Origin: Brachybacterium avium
Lineage (GTDB): Bacteria; Actinomycetota; Actinomycetes; Actinomycetales; Dermabacteraceae
Assembly: GCF_002216795.1 (NCBI RefSeq)
Contig: NZ_CP022316.1
Location: 3,377,205-3,441,204 of the forward strand
DNA: 64,000 nt
Direction of reading: 5' to 3'
Below the pieces are notes generated by a model. It worked only from the letters and a program-made list of their open reading frames with translations, searched no databases and had not been told where the DNA came from. Positions 1 to 8,948 of this stretch are shown piece after piece; the first letter of the stretch is position 1; the number at the start of each line of letters is the position of its first letter. A program made the position numbers and the translations under genes.

Positions 1-1
1 C

Positions 2-577
2 GCCAAGGGCTACAAGTTCTCCACCTACGCCACCTGGTGGATCCGCCAGGCCATCACCCGTGCGATGGCGGACCAGGCCCGCACCATCCGCATCCCCGTG
101 CACATGGTCGAGGTCATCAACAAGCTCGCCCGCGTGCAGCGGCAGATGCTCCAGGACCTCGGTCGCGAGCCGACCCCGGAGGAGCTCGCCAAGGAGCTGG
201 ACATGACGCCCGAGAAGGTCGTCGAGGTCCAGAAGTACGGCCGCGAGCCGATCTCCCTGCACACCCCGCTCGGCGAGGACGGCGACAGCGAGTTCGGTGA
301 CCTCATCGAGGACTCCGAGGCCGTGGTCCCGGCCGACGCGGTGAGCTTCACGCTCCTGCAGGAGCAGCTGCACTCGGTGCTGGACACCCTCTCCGAGCGC
401 GAGGCCGGCGTGGTCTCGATGCGCTTCGGGCTCGAGGACGGCCAGCCCAAGACCCTCGACGAGATCGGCAAGGTCTACGGCGTGACCCGCGAGCGGATCC
501 GTCAGATCGAGTCCAAGACGATGTCGAAGCTGCGCCATCCCTCGCGCTCACAGGTGCTGCGGGACTACCTGGACTGA
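2..577 (+). CDS. sigA: RNA polymerase primary sigma factor, 3' part (5' end outside window)
   Basis: This is the C-terminal 191 codons of the principal housekeeping sigma factor, which directs RNA polymerase to -10/-35 promoters. The reading frame is open from the first bases and lacks its start. It begins inside region 2.3-2.4 ([18 protein letters not shown], the -10 melting and recognition helix), continues through region 3 ([12 protein letters not shown]...[11 protein letters not shown]), and ends with region 4.2, a helix-turn-helix for the -35 element ([20 protein letters not shown] followed by [16 protein letters not shown]). That C-terminus is typical of group 1 sigma factors (SigA/HrdB) rather than alternative ones. 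A strong hairpin follows the stop codon. Group 1 versus a very close group 2 paralogue cannot be separated from this fragment alone, but the parE neighbourhood favours the primary factor. Confidence 0.95.
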   Translation, partial: AKGYKFSTYATWWIRQAITRAMADQARTIRIPVHMVEVINKLARVQRQMLQDLGREPTPEELAKELDMTPEKVVEVQKYGREPISLHTPLGEDGDSEFGDLIEDSEAVVPADAVSFTLLQEQLHSVLDTLSEREAGVVSMRFGLEDGQPKTLDEIGKVYGVTRERIRQIESKTMSKLRHPSRSQVLRDYLD

Positions 578-596
578 GCGGATACCCCGGCACGGC

Positions 597-644
597 GACG
601 GTCCACGGGCCCGGATCCACGAGGATCCGGGCCCGCGGACCGTC
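597..644 (+). terminator. Intrinsic terminator after sigA
   Basis: A 22-base inverted repeat (597-618 with 623-644) has one mismatch and a 4-base loop, starting 20 bases after the sigA stop. There is no long T-tract, as is usual in GC-rich actinobacteria. Confidence 0.8.
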
Positions 645-695
645 CGTGCCCGTACACGCGGGGCCGGAGATGGCCCTGCCGGACCCGGGAGAGGG

Positions 696-1271
696 ATGAG
701 GAGCACGAGAACGGACGCCTTCGTGCGGTCGGAGGCGACCACGGGCGCCGAGGCGGAGCTGCGGATCCATCGTGTGGGCGCCGAGGACTGGGCCTCCCAC
801 CGAGATCTGCGGCTGGACATGCTGGCTGCGGATCCGGACGCGTTCTGGGCCGATCCGGAGGAGGCACGGGCCCGCACCCCACAGCAATGGCGCGAGGAGA
901 TCGCCGGCGACCGGCTGCACCTGCAGGCGCGACGCGGTCATGAGGTGCTGGGCGGCATCGCCCTGCTGCCGGCCGGATACACCCCCGAGCACACCATCCC
1001 GTCGAACCGTGCGCACCTCGTCTCGCTCTGGGTGCGGCCCGAGGCGCGCGGCCGCGGCGTCTCCCGTCCACTGTTCTCGGCGCTCGCCCGTCTGTCCCTG
1101 GACCTGGGGCGTCCGGACCTGCGGCTGGACGTGGACGAGTCCAACCTCGCCGCGCAGCGCCTGTACGAGCGCCTGGGCTTCGTGCTGACCGGAGCGCGGG
1201 ACCCGCGCCCGGGACGCGGCACGGCATGGATCGAGTACGCGATCCGGGCCGGGCGGCTGCTTCAGGGCTGA
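696..1271 (+). CDS. GNAT family N-acetyltransferase
   Basis: A 191-residue protein of the GCN5-related N-acetyltransferase fold, which moves an acetyl group from acetyl-CoA to an amine. The acetyl-CoA loop is visible as VRPEARGRGVSRPLF at about residues 110-124, and the family's C-terminal pattern follows (DVDESNLAAQRLYERLGFVL, the N..A..LYE.LGF motif). The substrate cannot be deduced. The start is uncertain: the purine-rich stretch GGGAGAGGG lies directly against the ATG at 696, so translation may begin slightly downstream. It stands alone between the sigA terminator and a terminator shared with the convergent DUF7455 gene. Confidence 0.85.
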   Translation: MRSTRTDAFVRSEATTGAEAELRIHRVGAEDWASHRDLRLDMLAADPDAFWADPEEARARTPQQWREEIAGDRLHLQARRGHEVLGGIALLPAGYTPEHTIPSNRAHLVSLWVRPEARGRGVSRPLFSALARLSLDLGRPDLRLDVDESNLAAQRLYERLGFVLTGARDPRPGRGTAWIEYAIRAGRLLQG

Positions 1272-1322
1272 GGCGGGGGCCCTGCCGCGGCTGCTCAGGG
1301 GCAGGGACTCGGCTGGGGACGA

Positions 1323-1356
1323 CGAAGGGCGCCCACCCTCGGGTGAGCGCCCTTCG
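1323..1356. terminator. Bidirectional terminator between GNAT gene and DUF7455 gene
   Basis: Inverted repeat 1323-1338 with 1341-1356 (CGAAGGGCGC arms, one mismatch near the loop) lies between two convergent genes and would serve both. Confidence 0.75.
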
Positions 1357-1462
1357 TGCCGGTCAGCGGTAGGGCCGCGGCGGCCTCATGCTCTGCTGGT
1401 GCTCTGCTGGATCGACCGGCAGTGCCCGCCGGCGAGCAGGCCGCTCGTCGGACGGCCGCAGG

Positions 1463-1681
1463 TCAGTCCTCGACCGGCTCGGGCTTGAGATGCAGGCGCT
1501 CGGTCTCGTCGATGACCTCGGAGGCGACGGAGGTGAACGCGTCCTGGTGGGCCCGCGCGTGGTGGGCGCAGAACATCAGTTCGCCACCGGCCTCGAGGAG
1601 GACCTTGACGTAGGCCTGGGCGCCGCAGCGGTCGCAACGGTCATGTGCCGTGAGCCGGGGAGCTTCAAGAGTCAGGTTCAT
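1463..1681 (-). CDS. Small zinc-ribbon-like protein, DUF7455 family
   Basis: A 72-residue protein of the small actinobacterial family found between the primary sigma factor and topoisomerase IV subunit B. It carries DRCDRCGAQAYV near residue 14 and LMFCAHHARAHQD near residue 35, so two CxxC/CxxH-like half-sites could bind one metal ion. It then has the family's conserved tail EVIDETERL. The function is unknown. The frame stays open upstream to 1786, but I chose the ATG at 1681 because family homology begins there and a TACAAA hexamer sits 7 bases before it, which suggests a leaderless message. It is divergent from parE. Confidence 0.8.
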   Translation of the reverse strand: MNLTLEAPRLTAHDRCDRCGAQAYVKVLLEAGGELMFCAHHARAHQDAFTSVASEVIDETERLHLKPEPVED

Positions 1682-1688
1682 AGCCCCA

Positions 1689-1694
1689 TTTGTA
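1689..1694 (-). promoter_or_regulatory. -10 element for a leaderless DUF7455 transcript
   Basis: On the minus strand TACAAA ends 7 bases before the ATG at 1681, the spacing expected if transcription starts at the A of the start codon. I see no good -35 hexamer and no Shine-Dalgarno sequence. Confidence 0.5.
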
Positions 1695-1841
1695 GCATCG
1701 CGGAGCGTCGCCGGGGAGTGTCCACAGCCCTGGTTCGCTGGGGGCGCAACGGCGTGTGAGCGGAACCGCGCATGGGGCGCCGTCACCGACCTGTGAGCGG
1801 TACGGCACGCCTCAATGCCGGGTTCGACGTGCTCGGACCCG

Positions 1842-1847
1842 TAGCAT
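1842..1847 (+). promoter_or_regulatory. -10 element for a leaderless parE transcript
   Basis: TAGCAT is followed by 7 bases and then the GTG start of parE at 1855. This gives a leaderless arrangement and supports the GTG start over the upstream ATG at 1756, which would lie before the promoter. Confidence 0.55.
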
Positions 1848-1854
1848 CTGGGGG

Positions 1855-3972
1855 GTGTCCACCACCAGTGCTGCGAAGAAGTCCGCCTACGATGCCCGCA
1901 ACCTCCAGGTCCTCGAGGGCCTCGAGGCCGTCCGCAAGCGCCCCGGCATGTACATCGGCTCCACCGACTCGCGGGGGCTCATGCACTGCCTCTGGGAGAT
2001 CCTGGACAACGCGGTGGACGAGGCGCTCGGAGGCTACGGGGACTCGATCGAGGTCATCCTCCACTCCGATCACTCGGTCGAGGTGCGGGACACCGGCCGC
2101 GGCGTCCCGGTGGACGTCGAACCCCGCACCGGCCTGACCGGCGTCGAGGTCGTCTACACCAAGCTCCATGCCGGCGGGAAGTTCGGAGGCGGCTCCTACG
2201 CCGCCTCGGGCGGCCTGCACGGGGTCGGCGCGAGCGTCGTCAACGCCCTGTCCGGCCGGCTCGACGTCGAGGTGGACCGCGGTGGCAAGGTCTACGCCAT
2301 GAGCTTCCGGCGCGGCCAGCCCGGCGAGTTCGCCGACACCGACGGCCCGGACCCCGAGTCCCCGTTCACTCCGTCCTCCGGGGCCGAGGCACTGCGTGTG
2401 GTGGGCAAGGCCAAGCGCGGTGTGACCGGGACCCGGGTGCGCTACTGGGCGGACCCGCAGATCTTCGTCAAGGGATCCCATTTCTCGCTCGATGACCTGA
2501 ACCGCCGCTCCCGCCAGACGGCCTTCCTGGTTCCCGGGCTCAAGCTCGCGGTCACCGATCTCCGCCCCGAGGCCTCCCCGGACCAGCCCGCCACCCGCGT
2601 GTACAAGTACGACGGCGGCATCAGCGAGTTCGTCGAGTACCTCGCCCAGGACCAGAAGATCACCGACGTGATCCGGCTGCACGGCACGGGCGAGTACACC
2701 GAGACGATCCCGGTGCTGGATGCGAAGGGCCACATGGTCTCCACCGATGTGGAGCGCTCCTGCGAGGTCGATATCGCCCTGCGCTGGGGAGCGGACTTCG
2801 ACTCGACCGTGCGCTCCTTCGTGAACATCGTCGCCACCCCCAAGGGCGGCACCCATGTCACCGGCTTCGAGCAGGCGATGGTCAAGACCGTTCGCAAGCA
2901 GGTCGAGAACCACGCGCGCCGGGTGAAGTTCAACGCGAAGAACGAGAAGATCGAGAAGGACGACACGCTCGCGGGCCTCACCGCCGTGGTCAGCGTGCGC
3001 ATCGACGAGCCGCAGTTCGAGGGACAGACCAAGGAGGTCCTCGGCACGCCTGCGATCCGGGCGATCGTCGCCAAGGTCGTCGAGGAGCGACTGACGGATT
3101 TCCTCACCTCGACGAGCAAGGGCGAGAAGGAGCAGGCGAACCTGGTCATCGACAAGGTGGTCTCGGAGATGCGGGCACGCATCGCCGCCCGCATGCACAA
3201 GGAGGTCTCCCGCCGCAAGAACGCGCTGGAGTCCTCCACCATGCCCACCAAGCTCGCCGACTGCCGCACCCACGACGTGGAGCGCTCGGAGCTGTTCATC
3301 GTCGAGGGCGACAGCGCGCTGGGCACCGCCAAGAATGCTCGCTCCTCCGAGCACCAGGCGCTGCTGCCGATCCGCGGGAAGATCCTCAACACCCAGAAGG
3401 CGTCCGTCACGGACATGCTGAAGAACACCGAGTGCGCGGCGATCATCCAGGTGATCGGGGCCGGCTCCGGCCGCACCTTCGATCTGGACGCCGCCCGCTA
3501 CGGCAAGATCATCATGATGACTGACGCCGACGTCGACGGCGCCCACATCCGCACCCTGCTGCTGACCCTGTTCCACCGTTATATGCGACCGCTGGTCGAG
3601 GCCGGGCGGGTCTACGCCGCAGTGCCCCCGCTGCACCGGGTGGAGATCATCCACGGCGGCCGGAAGAAGAACGAGCTGGTGTACACCTACTCCGAGGCGG
3701 AGCTGAACAAGCTGCTGAAGAACCTCGAGCGCCGCGGCAAGAAGTACAAGGAGCCGATCCAGCGCTACAAGGGCCTGGGCGAGATGGACGCCGATCAGCT
3801 GGCGGACACCACCATGGATCCGGGTCATCGCACGCTGCGGCGGGTGCGGATCGAGGACGCAGAGGCCGCCAGCGCCGTCTTCGAGCTGCTGATGGGCTCC
3901 GAGGTCGCTCCGCGCAAGCAGTTCATCATCGAGGGAGCCGAAGAGCTCGATATGGAGAGGATCGACGCATGA
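1855..3972 (+). CDS. parE: DNA topoisomerase IV subunit B (type IIA, ATPase subunit)
   Basis: The ATPase subunit of the second type II topoisomerase, which works with ParC (encoded about 7 kb away on the opposite strand) to decatenate chromosomes. The 705-residue protein has the GHKL ATPase motifs [19 protein letters not shown] and [14 protein letters not shown], the QTK-loop region [11 protein letters not shown], and the TOPRIM motifs [10 protein letters not shown] and [11 protein letters not shown] that bind Mg2+ at the cleavage centre. [10 protein letters not shown], rather than the GyrB-type EGDSAGG, points to the actinobacterial ParE clade. The GTG at 1855 is preferred because conserved sequence starts just after it and a -10 lies immediately before it. 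The stop overlaps the hisF start as ATGA. A gyrB label is possible but less likely. Confidence 0.93.
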   Translation: MSTTSAAKKSAYDARNLQVLEGLEAVRKRPGMYIGSTDSRGLMHCLWEILDNAVDEALGGYGDSIEVILHSDHSVEVRDTGRGVPVDVEPRTGLTGVEVVYTKLHAGGKFGGGSYAASGGLHGVGASVVNALSGRLDVEVDRGGKVYAMSFRRGQPGEFADTDGPDPESPFTPSSGAEALRVVGKAKRGVTGTRVRYWADPQIFVKGSHFSLDDLNRRSRQTAFLVPGLKLAVTDLRPEASPDQPATRVYKYDGGISEFVEYLAQDQKITDVIRLHGTGEYTETIPVLDAKGHMVSTDVERSCEVDIALRWGADFDSTVRSFVNIVATPKGGTHVTGFEQAMVKTVRKQVENHARRVKFNAKNEKIEKDDTLAGLTAVVSVRIDEPQFEGQTKEVLGTPAIRAIVAKVVEERLTDFLTSTSKGEKEQANLVIDKVVSEMRARIAARMHKEVSRRKNALESSTMPTKLADCRTHDVERSELFIVEGDSALGTAKNARSSEHQALLPIRGKILNTQKASVTDMLKNTECAAIIQVIGAGSGRTFDLDAARYGKIIMMTDADVDGAHIRTLLLTLFHRYMRPLVEAGRVYAAVPPLHRVEIIHGGRKKNELVYTYSEAELNKLLKNLERRGKKYKEPIQRYKGLGEMDADQLADTTMDPGHRTLRRVRIEDAEAASAVFELLMGSEVAPRKQFIIEGAEELDMERIDA

Positions 3973-4754
3973 GTGTCGCCGTCCGAGTGATCCCGTGCCT
4001 GGACGTCGACGCGGGCCGCGTCGTCAAGGGTGTGAACTTCAAGGATCTGCGCGATGCCGGGGACCCGGTGGAGCTGGCCGCCCGCTACGGCGCAGAGGGC
4101 GCAGACGAGCTGACGTTCCTCGACGTCACCGCCTCCTCCGGCGGACGGGACACCATGATCGAGGTGGTGCGACGCACCGCCGAGCAGATCTTCATCCCGC
4201 TGACCGTAGGCGGGGGCGTGCGCTCGGTGGACGATGTCGACCAGCTGCTGCGGGCCGGCGCCGACAAGTGCGGGGTGAACACCGCGGCGATCGCCCGGCC
4301 CGAGGTGATCTCCGAGATCTCCCGCCGCTTCGGCAATCAGGTGCTGGTGCTGTCCATCGATGCCCGGCGCGTCACCGAGGACACCCCCGAGGGCACGGCC
4401 CGCACCGGCTCCGGCTTCGAGGTCACCACGCATGGCGGCCGGCGCGGCACCGGCATCGATGCGATCGCTTGGATCCGTGAGGTCACCGAACGGGGCGCCG
4501 GCGAGATCCTGCTGAACTCGATGGACGCCGACGGCACGAAGCAGGGCTTCGACCTCGAGCTGATCCGCCTGGCGCGGGAGGTGACGACCCTGCCGCTGAT
4601 CGCCTCCGGCGGCGCGGGCACGCCCGAGGACTTCGCCCCCGCGGTCCACGCCGGCGCCGATGCGGTGCTGGCCGCGAGCGTCTTCCACTTCCAGCAGATG
4701 ACGATCGCGCAGGCGAAGGCGGCGATGGCCGCCGAGGGGATCTCTGTGCGGTGA
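3969..4754 (+). CDS. hisF: Imidazole glycerol phosphate synthase subunit HisF
   Basis: The cyclase subunit of IGP synthase. With HisH it converts PRFAR and ammonia to imidazole glycerol phosphate and AICAR in histidine biosynthesis. The 261-residue TIM barrel has the catalytic aspartates in [19 protein letters not shown] (near residue 12) and VLSIDARRV (near residue 130), and the C-terminal phosphate-binding motif [13 protein letters not shown]. Its ATG overlaps the parE stop (ATGA), so it is translationally coupled to a topoisomerase gene rather than lying in a his operon. hisI is more than 50 kb away in this window. Confidence 0.96.
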   Translation: MSVAVRVIPCLDVDAGRVVKGVNFKDLRDAGDPVELAARYGAEGADELTFLDVTASSGGRDTMIEVVRRTAEQIFIPLTVGGGVRSVDDVDQLLRAGADKCGVNTAAIARPEVISEISRRFGNQVLVLSIDARRVTEDTPEGTARTGSGFEVTTHGGRRGTGIDAIAWIREVTERGAGEILLNSMDADGTKQGFDLELIRLAREVTTLPLIASGGAGTPEDFAPAVHAGADAVLAASVFHFQQMTIAQAKAAMAAEGISVR

Positions 4755-4830
4755 CCGCACCGCTCTCGGCCACTCACCCATAGGTCGGGCTGCTGCTGGC
4801 GGCCTTGCGAGGGCGGTGGTGTCCGACGAG

Positions 4831-4863
4831 CTATACGCAGAACGTATACGCACTGTGTATAGT
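4831..4863 (+). promoter_or_regulatory. padR promoter overlapped by a palindromic operator
   Basis: Arms CTATACGCAG (4831-4840) and CTGTGTATAG (4853-4862) form an inverted repeat with one mismatch, with a second short palindrome (CGTATACG) between them. The -10 TATAGT (4858-4863) lies inside the right arm and 6 bases before the padR ATG, so a bound dimer would block RNA polymerase. Autorepression by PadR is the simplest reading. Confidence 0.6.
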
Positions 4864-4869
4864 GCCGGA

Positions 4870-5433
4870 ATGAGCACCGCGCACGCCCTGCTGGGACTGC
4901 TGGATCGGTCACCGGCCTACGGCTATTCCCTCAAACAGGACTTTGACCAGCTCCTCGCCCCGGAGAGGCCGCTGGCCTTCGGGCAGGTCTATTCCTCCCT
5001 GGCGAGGTTCGAACGGCAGGGATGGGCCGAGATCCTCACCGTCGAGAGCGGCTCCGGTCCGGAACGGAAGCTCTACGGCATCACCCCGGACGGCGTCGCC
5101 GAGCTCGAGAACTGGATCTCCACTCCCCAGGCCACCGGGGCCTTCTCCGCCTCGACCCTGTTCGTCAGGATCTCCATCGCGCTGCTCTCCGGGCGGGACG
5201 CCCAGGAGGTCCTCACCGCGCAGAGGGAGAGCCACATGGTGCGGATGAGGGAGCTGACCATTCGCCGCCGGGGCGCCGAGCCCGCACTGCTGCTGCAGCT
5301 GGACTACGAGCTCACCCACCTCGATGCCGATCTGCGCTGGATCCAGGAGGCGGGCCAGCGTCTCGACGCCCTGCGGACGCAGTGGCAGGATGCGGCCGGT
5401 GCACGGTCCGAGGAGACCGGGGACCGGCGATGA
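4870..5433 (+). CDS. PadR family transcriptional regulator
   Basis: A 187-residue repressor-type regulator. The N-terminal PadR winged helix (residues about 3-85) includes [20 protein letters not shown] and [15 protein letters not shown], and is followed by the family's C-terminal dimerisation helices rich in Arg and Glu. I chose the ATG at 4870, not the upstream GTG at 4816, because the -10 hexamer and palindrome lie just before it. Its stop overlaps the start of the ABC transporter ATPase gene (ATGA). That matches the common PadR plus drug- or peptide-exporter pairing, so it probably represses itself and the transporter. Confidence 0.9.
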   Translation: MSTAHALLGLLDRSPAYGYSLKQDFDQLLAPERPLAFGQVYSSLARFERQGWAEILTVESGSGPERKLYGITPDGVAELENWISTPQATGAFSASTLFVRISIALLSGRDAQEVLTAQRESHMVRMRELTIRRRGAEPALLLQLDYELTHLDADLRWIQEAGQRLDALRTQWQDAAGARSEETGDRR

Positions 5434-6140
5434 CCGCCGCCTCCACGCGCCGGGAGCAGGCGAATACCACCTCCGGCTCGACGCCCGTCATCGACCTGCA
5501 CGGAGTCCGGGTCTCCTACGGGCATGACCCCGCGCTGCGAGGCATCGACCTGCAGATCACCGCCGGGGAGCAGGTCGCCGTGATGGGACCGTCCGGATGC
5601 GGGAAGTCCACGCTGCTGCACGTGCTCGCCGGCGTGCTGGATGCCGATGAGGGCACGCTGCGGGTGCTCGGCGAGGACCTCGTCGCACTCCGCGAGAAGG
5701 ACCGCGCACAGCTCCGCCTGGCCCGGATGGGCATGATCTTCCAGTTCGGCGACCTGATCGGCGAGCTCACCCTGGCCGAGAACCTCTCCCTCCCGCTGCA
5801 GCTGTTGGGCGGCAGGCCGGCGCGGATCCGCGCCGAGGTCGCGACGATGCTCGAACGCCTCGGACTCGGTGAGGTCGCGGACCGCCGTGCCGCTCAGGTC
5901 TCCGGAGGGCAGGCGCAGCGCGCCGCCGTCGGCCGTGCGCTGATCCACCAGCCCGCCCTGCTGCTGGCCGACGAGCCCACCGGCGCTCTGGACACGGTCG
6001 CCGCCGACACGGTGATGGACGCGCTGATGGAGACCGTCACGGAGCAGGGCACGACCCTGGTGGTCGTCACTCACGACAATCGCGTCGCCGCGCACCTGGA
6101 CCGCCTGGTGAGCATGCGCGACGGGGAGCTGGTGGGCTGA
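5430..6140 (+). CDS. ABC transporter ATP-binding protein (MacB/LolD type)
   Basis: A 236-residue ATPase that would power the adjacent FtsX-type permease. It has Walker A GPSGCGKST, a Q-loop in IFQFGDLIGELTLAENLSL, the ABC signature VSGGQAQRAAVGRAL, Walker B LLLADEPTGALD and the H-loop VVVTHD. This sequence class belongs to the LolD/MacB/FtsE exporters with separate membrane subunits. The start ATG at 5430 overlaps the padR stop, and the permease follows after one base. The substrate is unknown; antimicrobial peptide or lipid export are usual roles for PadR-controlled pairs. Confidence 0.93.
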   Translation: MTAASTRREQANTTSGSTPVIDLHGVRVSYGHDPALRGIDLQITAGEQVAVMGPSGCGKSTLLHVLAGVLDADEGTLRVLGEDLVALREKDRAQLRLARMGMIFQFGDLIGELTLAENLSLPLQLLGGRPARIRAEVATMLERLGLGEVADRRAAQVSGGQAQRAAVGRALIHQPALLLADEPTGALDTVAADTVMDALMETVTEQGTTLVVVTHDNRVAAHLDRLVSMRDGELVG

Positions 6141-6141
6141 G

Positions 6142-8069
6142 ATGCTGCCGTCCCTGCGCCTCGGCCTCACCCTCGCGCTGCGCGCCACCGACCATGGCCG
6201 CTTCCGCGCGCTGAGCGCCCTGCTGGTGTCCCTGATCGGCTGTGCGCTGCTGGTGGTGGTGCTGTCCCTGCTGGATGCGGCCCGGCCCCGCAGCCTCGCC
6301 CCGGGGTCGGCGCCACGGAGGTGTTCGGGATGATCCTGCCGGGGATCGTGGCCCTGGCGATCGGTCTTCCCGTGCTCGCCGCCGCCGCAGCGACCGGCCG
6401 CATGTCCGAGCAGGACCGCTCTCGGCGCACGGCCCGTCTGCACCTGCTCGGGATGCGCCGAGGGCAGCAGGTGCTGGTGGGCATCGGAGAGAGCCTGCCG
6501 CCTGCGCTCCTCGGCGCGGCCGGAGGCCTCGCGGCCGGGACGCTGCTGGTGCCCTGGGCCGGACGGGTGCTGCTGGGGATGAGCCCGGCGCCGAACGTCG
6601 CCGTGGTCTCCCTCATCGTGGCCCTCGCGGTGCCGCTGTGCCTGATCGCCGGGACCGCGATGCCGACTCGGCGCTCTGGTATGGGGACGCTCGAGCGGGC
6701 ACGCGGTGAGGTCGCTCGCAGTCCCGGTCTCTGGCGGGCGGTGATCCTGGTGGTCGGCCTGTCGATGCTGATCCTCAGCTGGAGCCTGCCGGGGCTCTCG
6801 AACCCCGTGCTCGTCGTGCTGTTCCTCGGCGGGGCGGGGCTCGCCGCGCTGGGCAGCATCCTGCTGCCCGCTCTGCTGGTGCGGCGCAGCGCCGACCTGC
6901 TCGTCCGGGCCGGCACCCCGGTGACCGTCGTGGCGGGACGGCGACTGCAGTCACAGCCCGCCGTGCTCGGCCGGGTGCTCGGAGCCCTGGTGATCGGCGT
7001 CGTGGTGACGACCGCAGGGCAGGGACTGATCAGCGTCCTCGCCGCCACCCCGGTCTACCAGGCCGGGCGTCACTACCGGGATGTCGAGGCCGTCGCGTCG
7101 GCGTTCCTCCCGGACCGGGCGGCCGTCGCAGACCTGGAACGGGCACTGGAGCAGGTCGGCGGAGCCCGGGAGGTGGCGGTCAGCACCGACGGCTTCGTCG
7201 TCGCCCCGGGCAGCACCCCACAGGAGCACGCGCTGCGGGCGACGGTGACCACCTGTGAGGAGCTTCGCGTCCTCCGACCGGAGGTGGAGGGCTGCCGGAA
7301 TGATCGTGCGGCCTGGATTCCGGCTGCGGCGGGGTTCGTTGTGGAGACACCGCTCCAGGGCACCGTGGACCTGTTCGGCACCGAGTACGACGAGAGCACC
7401 GGCGGGTTCGGGGACCCCGTGCTGCGGATCGAGGTCTCTGCGGACGAGCTCACCCGGGTTCCGGTCCCGGCATGGCAGGACACGGATTCAGAACCCACCC
7501 TGTTCGTCCCTCGGGCACTGCTCACCGAGGAGCAGTTCTCGCAGTTCGGCGGGGTGGACGCGATGATCACCGCATCACCGCGCCCCGACCTGCCCGCGGA
7601 GCTCAGAGCTCTGGGTATCGATGCTCATAACGGCTGGACAGCGGAGGACTTCGCCCCGTACCAGGCCACCATCGACACCATCCGCCTGCTGAACCTCGTT
7701 GTCCTGGCCGTCGGCCTGGGTGCCTTCCTGCTCGGCACGGCCGATCTGGCGATGGGTCGCCGGGCGGAGCACGCCCGCCTCCGGCTGCTCGGCACCCCTG
7801 TGGGCGTGCTGCGCCGTGCGTACTGGCTCGAGGTGGCGCTGCCGCTGGTGGTCGGTGGGGGAGCGGCGCTCGCGATCGGGCAGCTGGTCGCTGTCGCCTT
7901 CGTCGAGACCGGGAACCGAGGCATGGATCCGGGCATGGTGACGCATCTCGGCGCGGAGAGCCTCACAGGACCAGTGCTGGCCGTCGCGGGCGGCGCATTG
8001 GCGATCGCAGCGCTCACCTCGCTCGGCATCGGTGCACCACTGCGACCGGACCACATTCGTCGGGCCTGA
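6142..8069 (+). pseudogene. FtsX-like ABC transporter permease, frameshifted
   Basis: The membrane partner of the preceding ATPase. The first frame (6142-6333) gives an N-terminal membrane helix, LSALLVSLIGCALLVVVL. The second (6321-8069, 582 residues from GTG) gives further helices with the family motif MSEQDRSRRTARLHLLGM, a large extracytoplasmic part, and C-terminal helices with another MGRRAEHARLRLLG repeat. Adding one G to the G4 run at 6303-6306 joins them as SLAPGVGATEVFGMILPG in a single 642-residue protein, so the break is one missing base. Sequence error is likely, and a real knockout of the exporter is possible. A strong hairpin follows. Confidence 0.85.
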
Positions 8070-8109
8070 CCGCACCCGCTGACCGCCTGGCGCTGCACAG
8101 GCCGACGCA

Positions 8110-8147
8110 GCACGGGCCCGCCCGGATTGGGTCCGGGCGGGCCGTGC
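8110..8147. terminator. Bidirectional terminator after the ABC permease
   Basis: GC-rich arms 8110-8126 and 8132-8147 pair with one bulged base around a 5-base loop, between the plus-strand permease and the minus-strand small gene at 8155. Confidence 0.8.
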
Positions 8148-8154
8148 TCGGGAC

Positions 8155-8427
8155 TCACCGCAGGTGGGAGAGGCCGGTGCCGAGCAGAGCTCGCTGGGTG
8201 AGCAGCTCGTGCTCATGGCGCGCCTGCCGAGCGGCCAGCTCTCGGCGGGCCTGCCGCACCGCTCGACGGCGGGCGAGGAATCTCCGCAGCAGGGCGTCGA
8301 CGGCATGGTCGTCGCCGGCGTGCTCCAGCCGTCGGAGGCTGCGGTCGGCGATGGTCGGTTCGAAGGCGGTGGCGGTGGTGCGGGTGACGGTCGGGCTGCG
8401 AGTCTCGAGCGCGGTGCGAGGGGACAT
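8155..8427 (-). CDS. Small Arg-rich hypothetical protein
   Basis: A 90-residue protein of unknown function. After a Thr-rich N-terminus it is mostly a charged helix (DRSLRRLEHAGDDHAVDALL, then a run of Arg, Ala and Glu heptad-like sequence), with no membrane segment or metal site. The ATG at 8427 has a good ribosome binding site (CAGGAG, 7 bases upstream), which decides the start against the longer frame. It is isolated by the bidirectional terminator. I do not recognise a named family. Confidence 0.65.
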   Translation of the reverse strand: MSPRTALETRSPTVTRTTATAFEPTIADRSLRRLEHAGDDHAVDALLRRFLARRRAVRQARRELAARQARHEHELLTQRALLGTGLSHLR

Positions 8428-8518
8428 GGTGGGCTCCTGGGGGAGTGAGGTAAGAACGAGGATCCGGCACGGTACGGACAGCGGCAGTCCGTGAAGCGTG
8501 CAGGAGGGTGCGCTCGCC

Positions 8519-8815
8519 TCAGACGGCAACCTCGGGGAAGAGGGCGTCGTGCGGCGAGAGCTGGTCCAAGGGGTGCCGGCGGTGTGGCCGCACGGCGGGG
8601 CGCGGAGCGGTCTGCTCCGTCAGCCGGCCATCGGCGCGGCGGGCCCGGCGGTGCCGCGGCCCCCAGCGGCCGCGCGCAGAGCCACGGGACGTCCGTGAGG
8701 CCGGATGGGGGATGCGGCGAGGCCGAGCGACGACGCGGCCGGGCCGGCCGAGGTCGCGAGCGGGGTCGAGTGCATCTCCATACGGACAGTCGACCATTCC
8801 GCCCCGGGCCGGCAC
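8519..8815 (-). CDS. Possible small protein, uncertain
   Basis: A 98-codon minus-strand frame, rich in Arg and Pro, ending in a less biased tail (HPLDQLSPHDALFPEVAV). A GTG at 8815 sits two bases after a perfect 12-base palindrome (8818-8829). A second minus-strand frame in the same stretch begins MHSTPLATSAGPAASSLGLA (from about 8785), so the true product might combine the two through another frameshift like those elsewhere in this window. The whole span 8428-8948 holds no other gene I can support. Low confidence. Confidence 0.3.
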   Translation of the reverse strand: MPARGGMVDCPYGDALDPARDLGRPGRVVARPRRIPHPASRTSRGSARGRWGPRHRRARRADGRLTEQTAPRPAVRPHRRHPLDQLSPHDALFPEVAV

Positions 8816-8817
8816 AA

Positions 8818-8829
8818 CCGATTAATCGG
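8818..8829. repeat. Perfect 12-base palindrome CCGATTAATCGG
   Basis: This AT-centred palindrome lies in an otherwise very GC-rich gap, just upstream of the possible small minus-strand gene. It could be a repressor site; nothing else identifies it. Confidence 0.4.
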
Positions 8830-8883
8830 AGGCCCGTCGGCGGGGGTCCAGGGCCGGCGGGGCAGAGCCGGGCACGATGACAA

Positions 8884-8916
8884 GGACCCAGCCACCCGTC
8901 AGGGGCGGCTGGGTCC
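8884..8916 (-). terminator. Terminator after the mutarotase gene
   Basis: Arms GGACCCAGCC (8884-8893) and GGCTGGGTCC (8907-8916) pair perfectly. On the minus strand the stem is followed by TTGTC, downstream of the stop at 8949. Confidence 0.75.
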
Positions 8917-8948
8917 GGGTCGCGGTCCCCGCCGGGCGGGGGCGGAGG

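Noticed and set aside
1783-3828. Long minus-strand open frame (681 codons) antisense to parE
   Set aside because: High GC gives long stop-free antisense frames; the product is low-complexity with no family similarity, and parE is fully conserved on the other strand.
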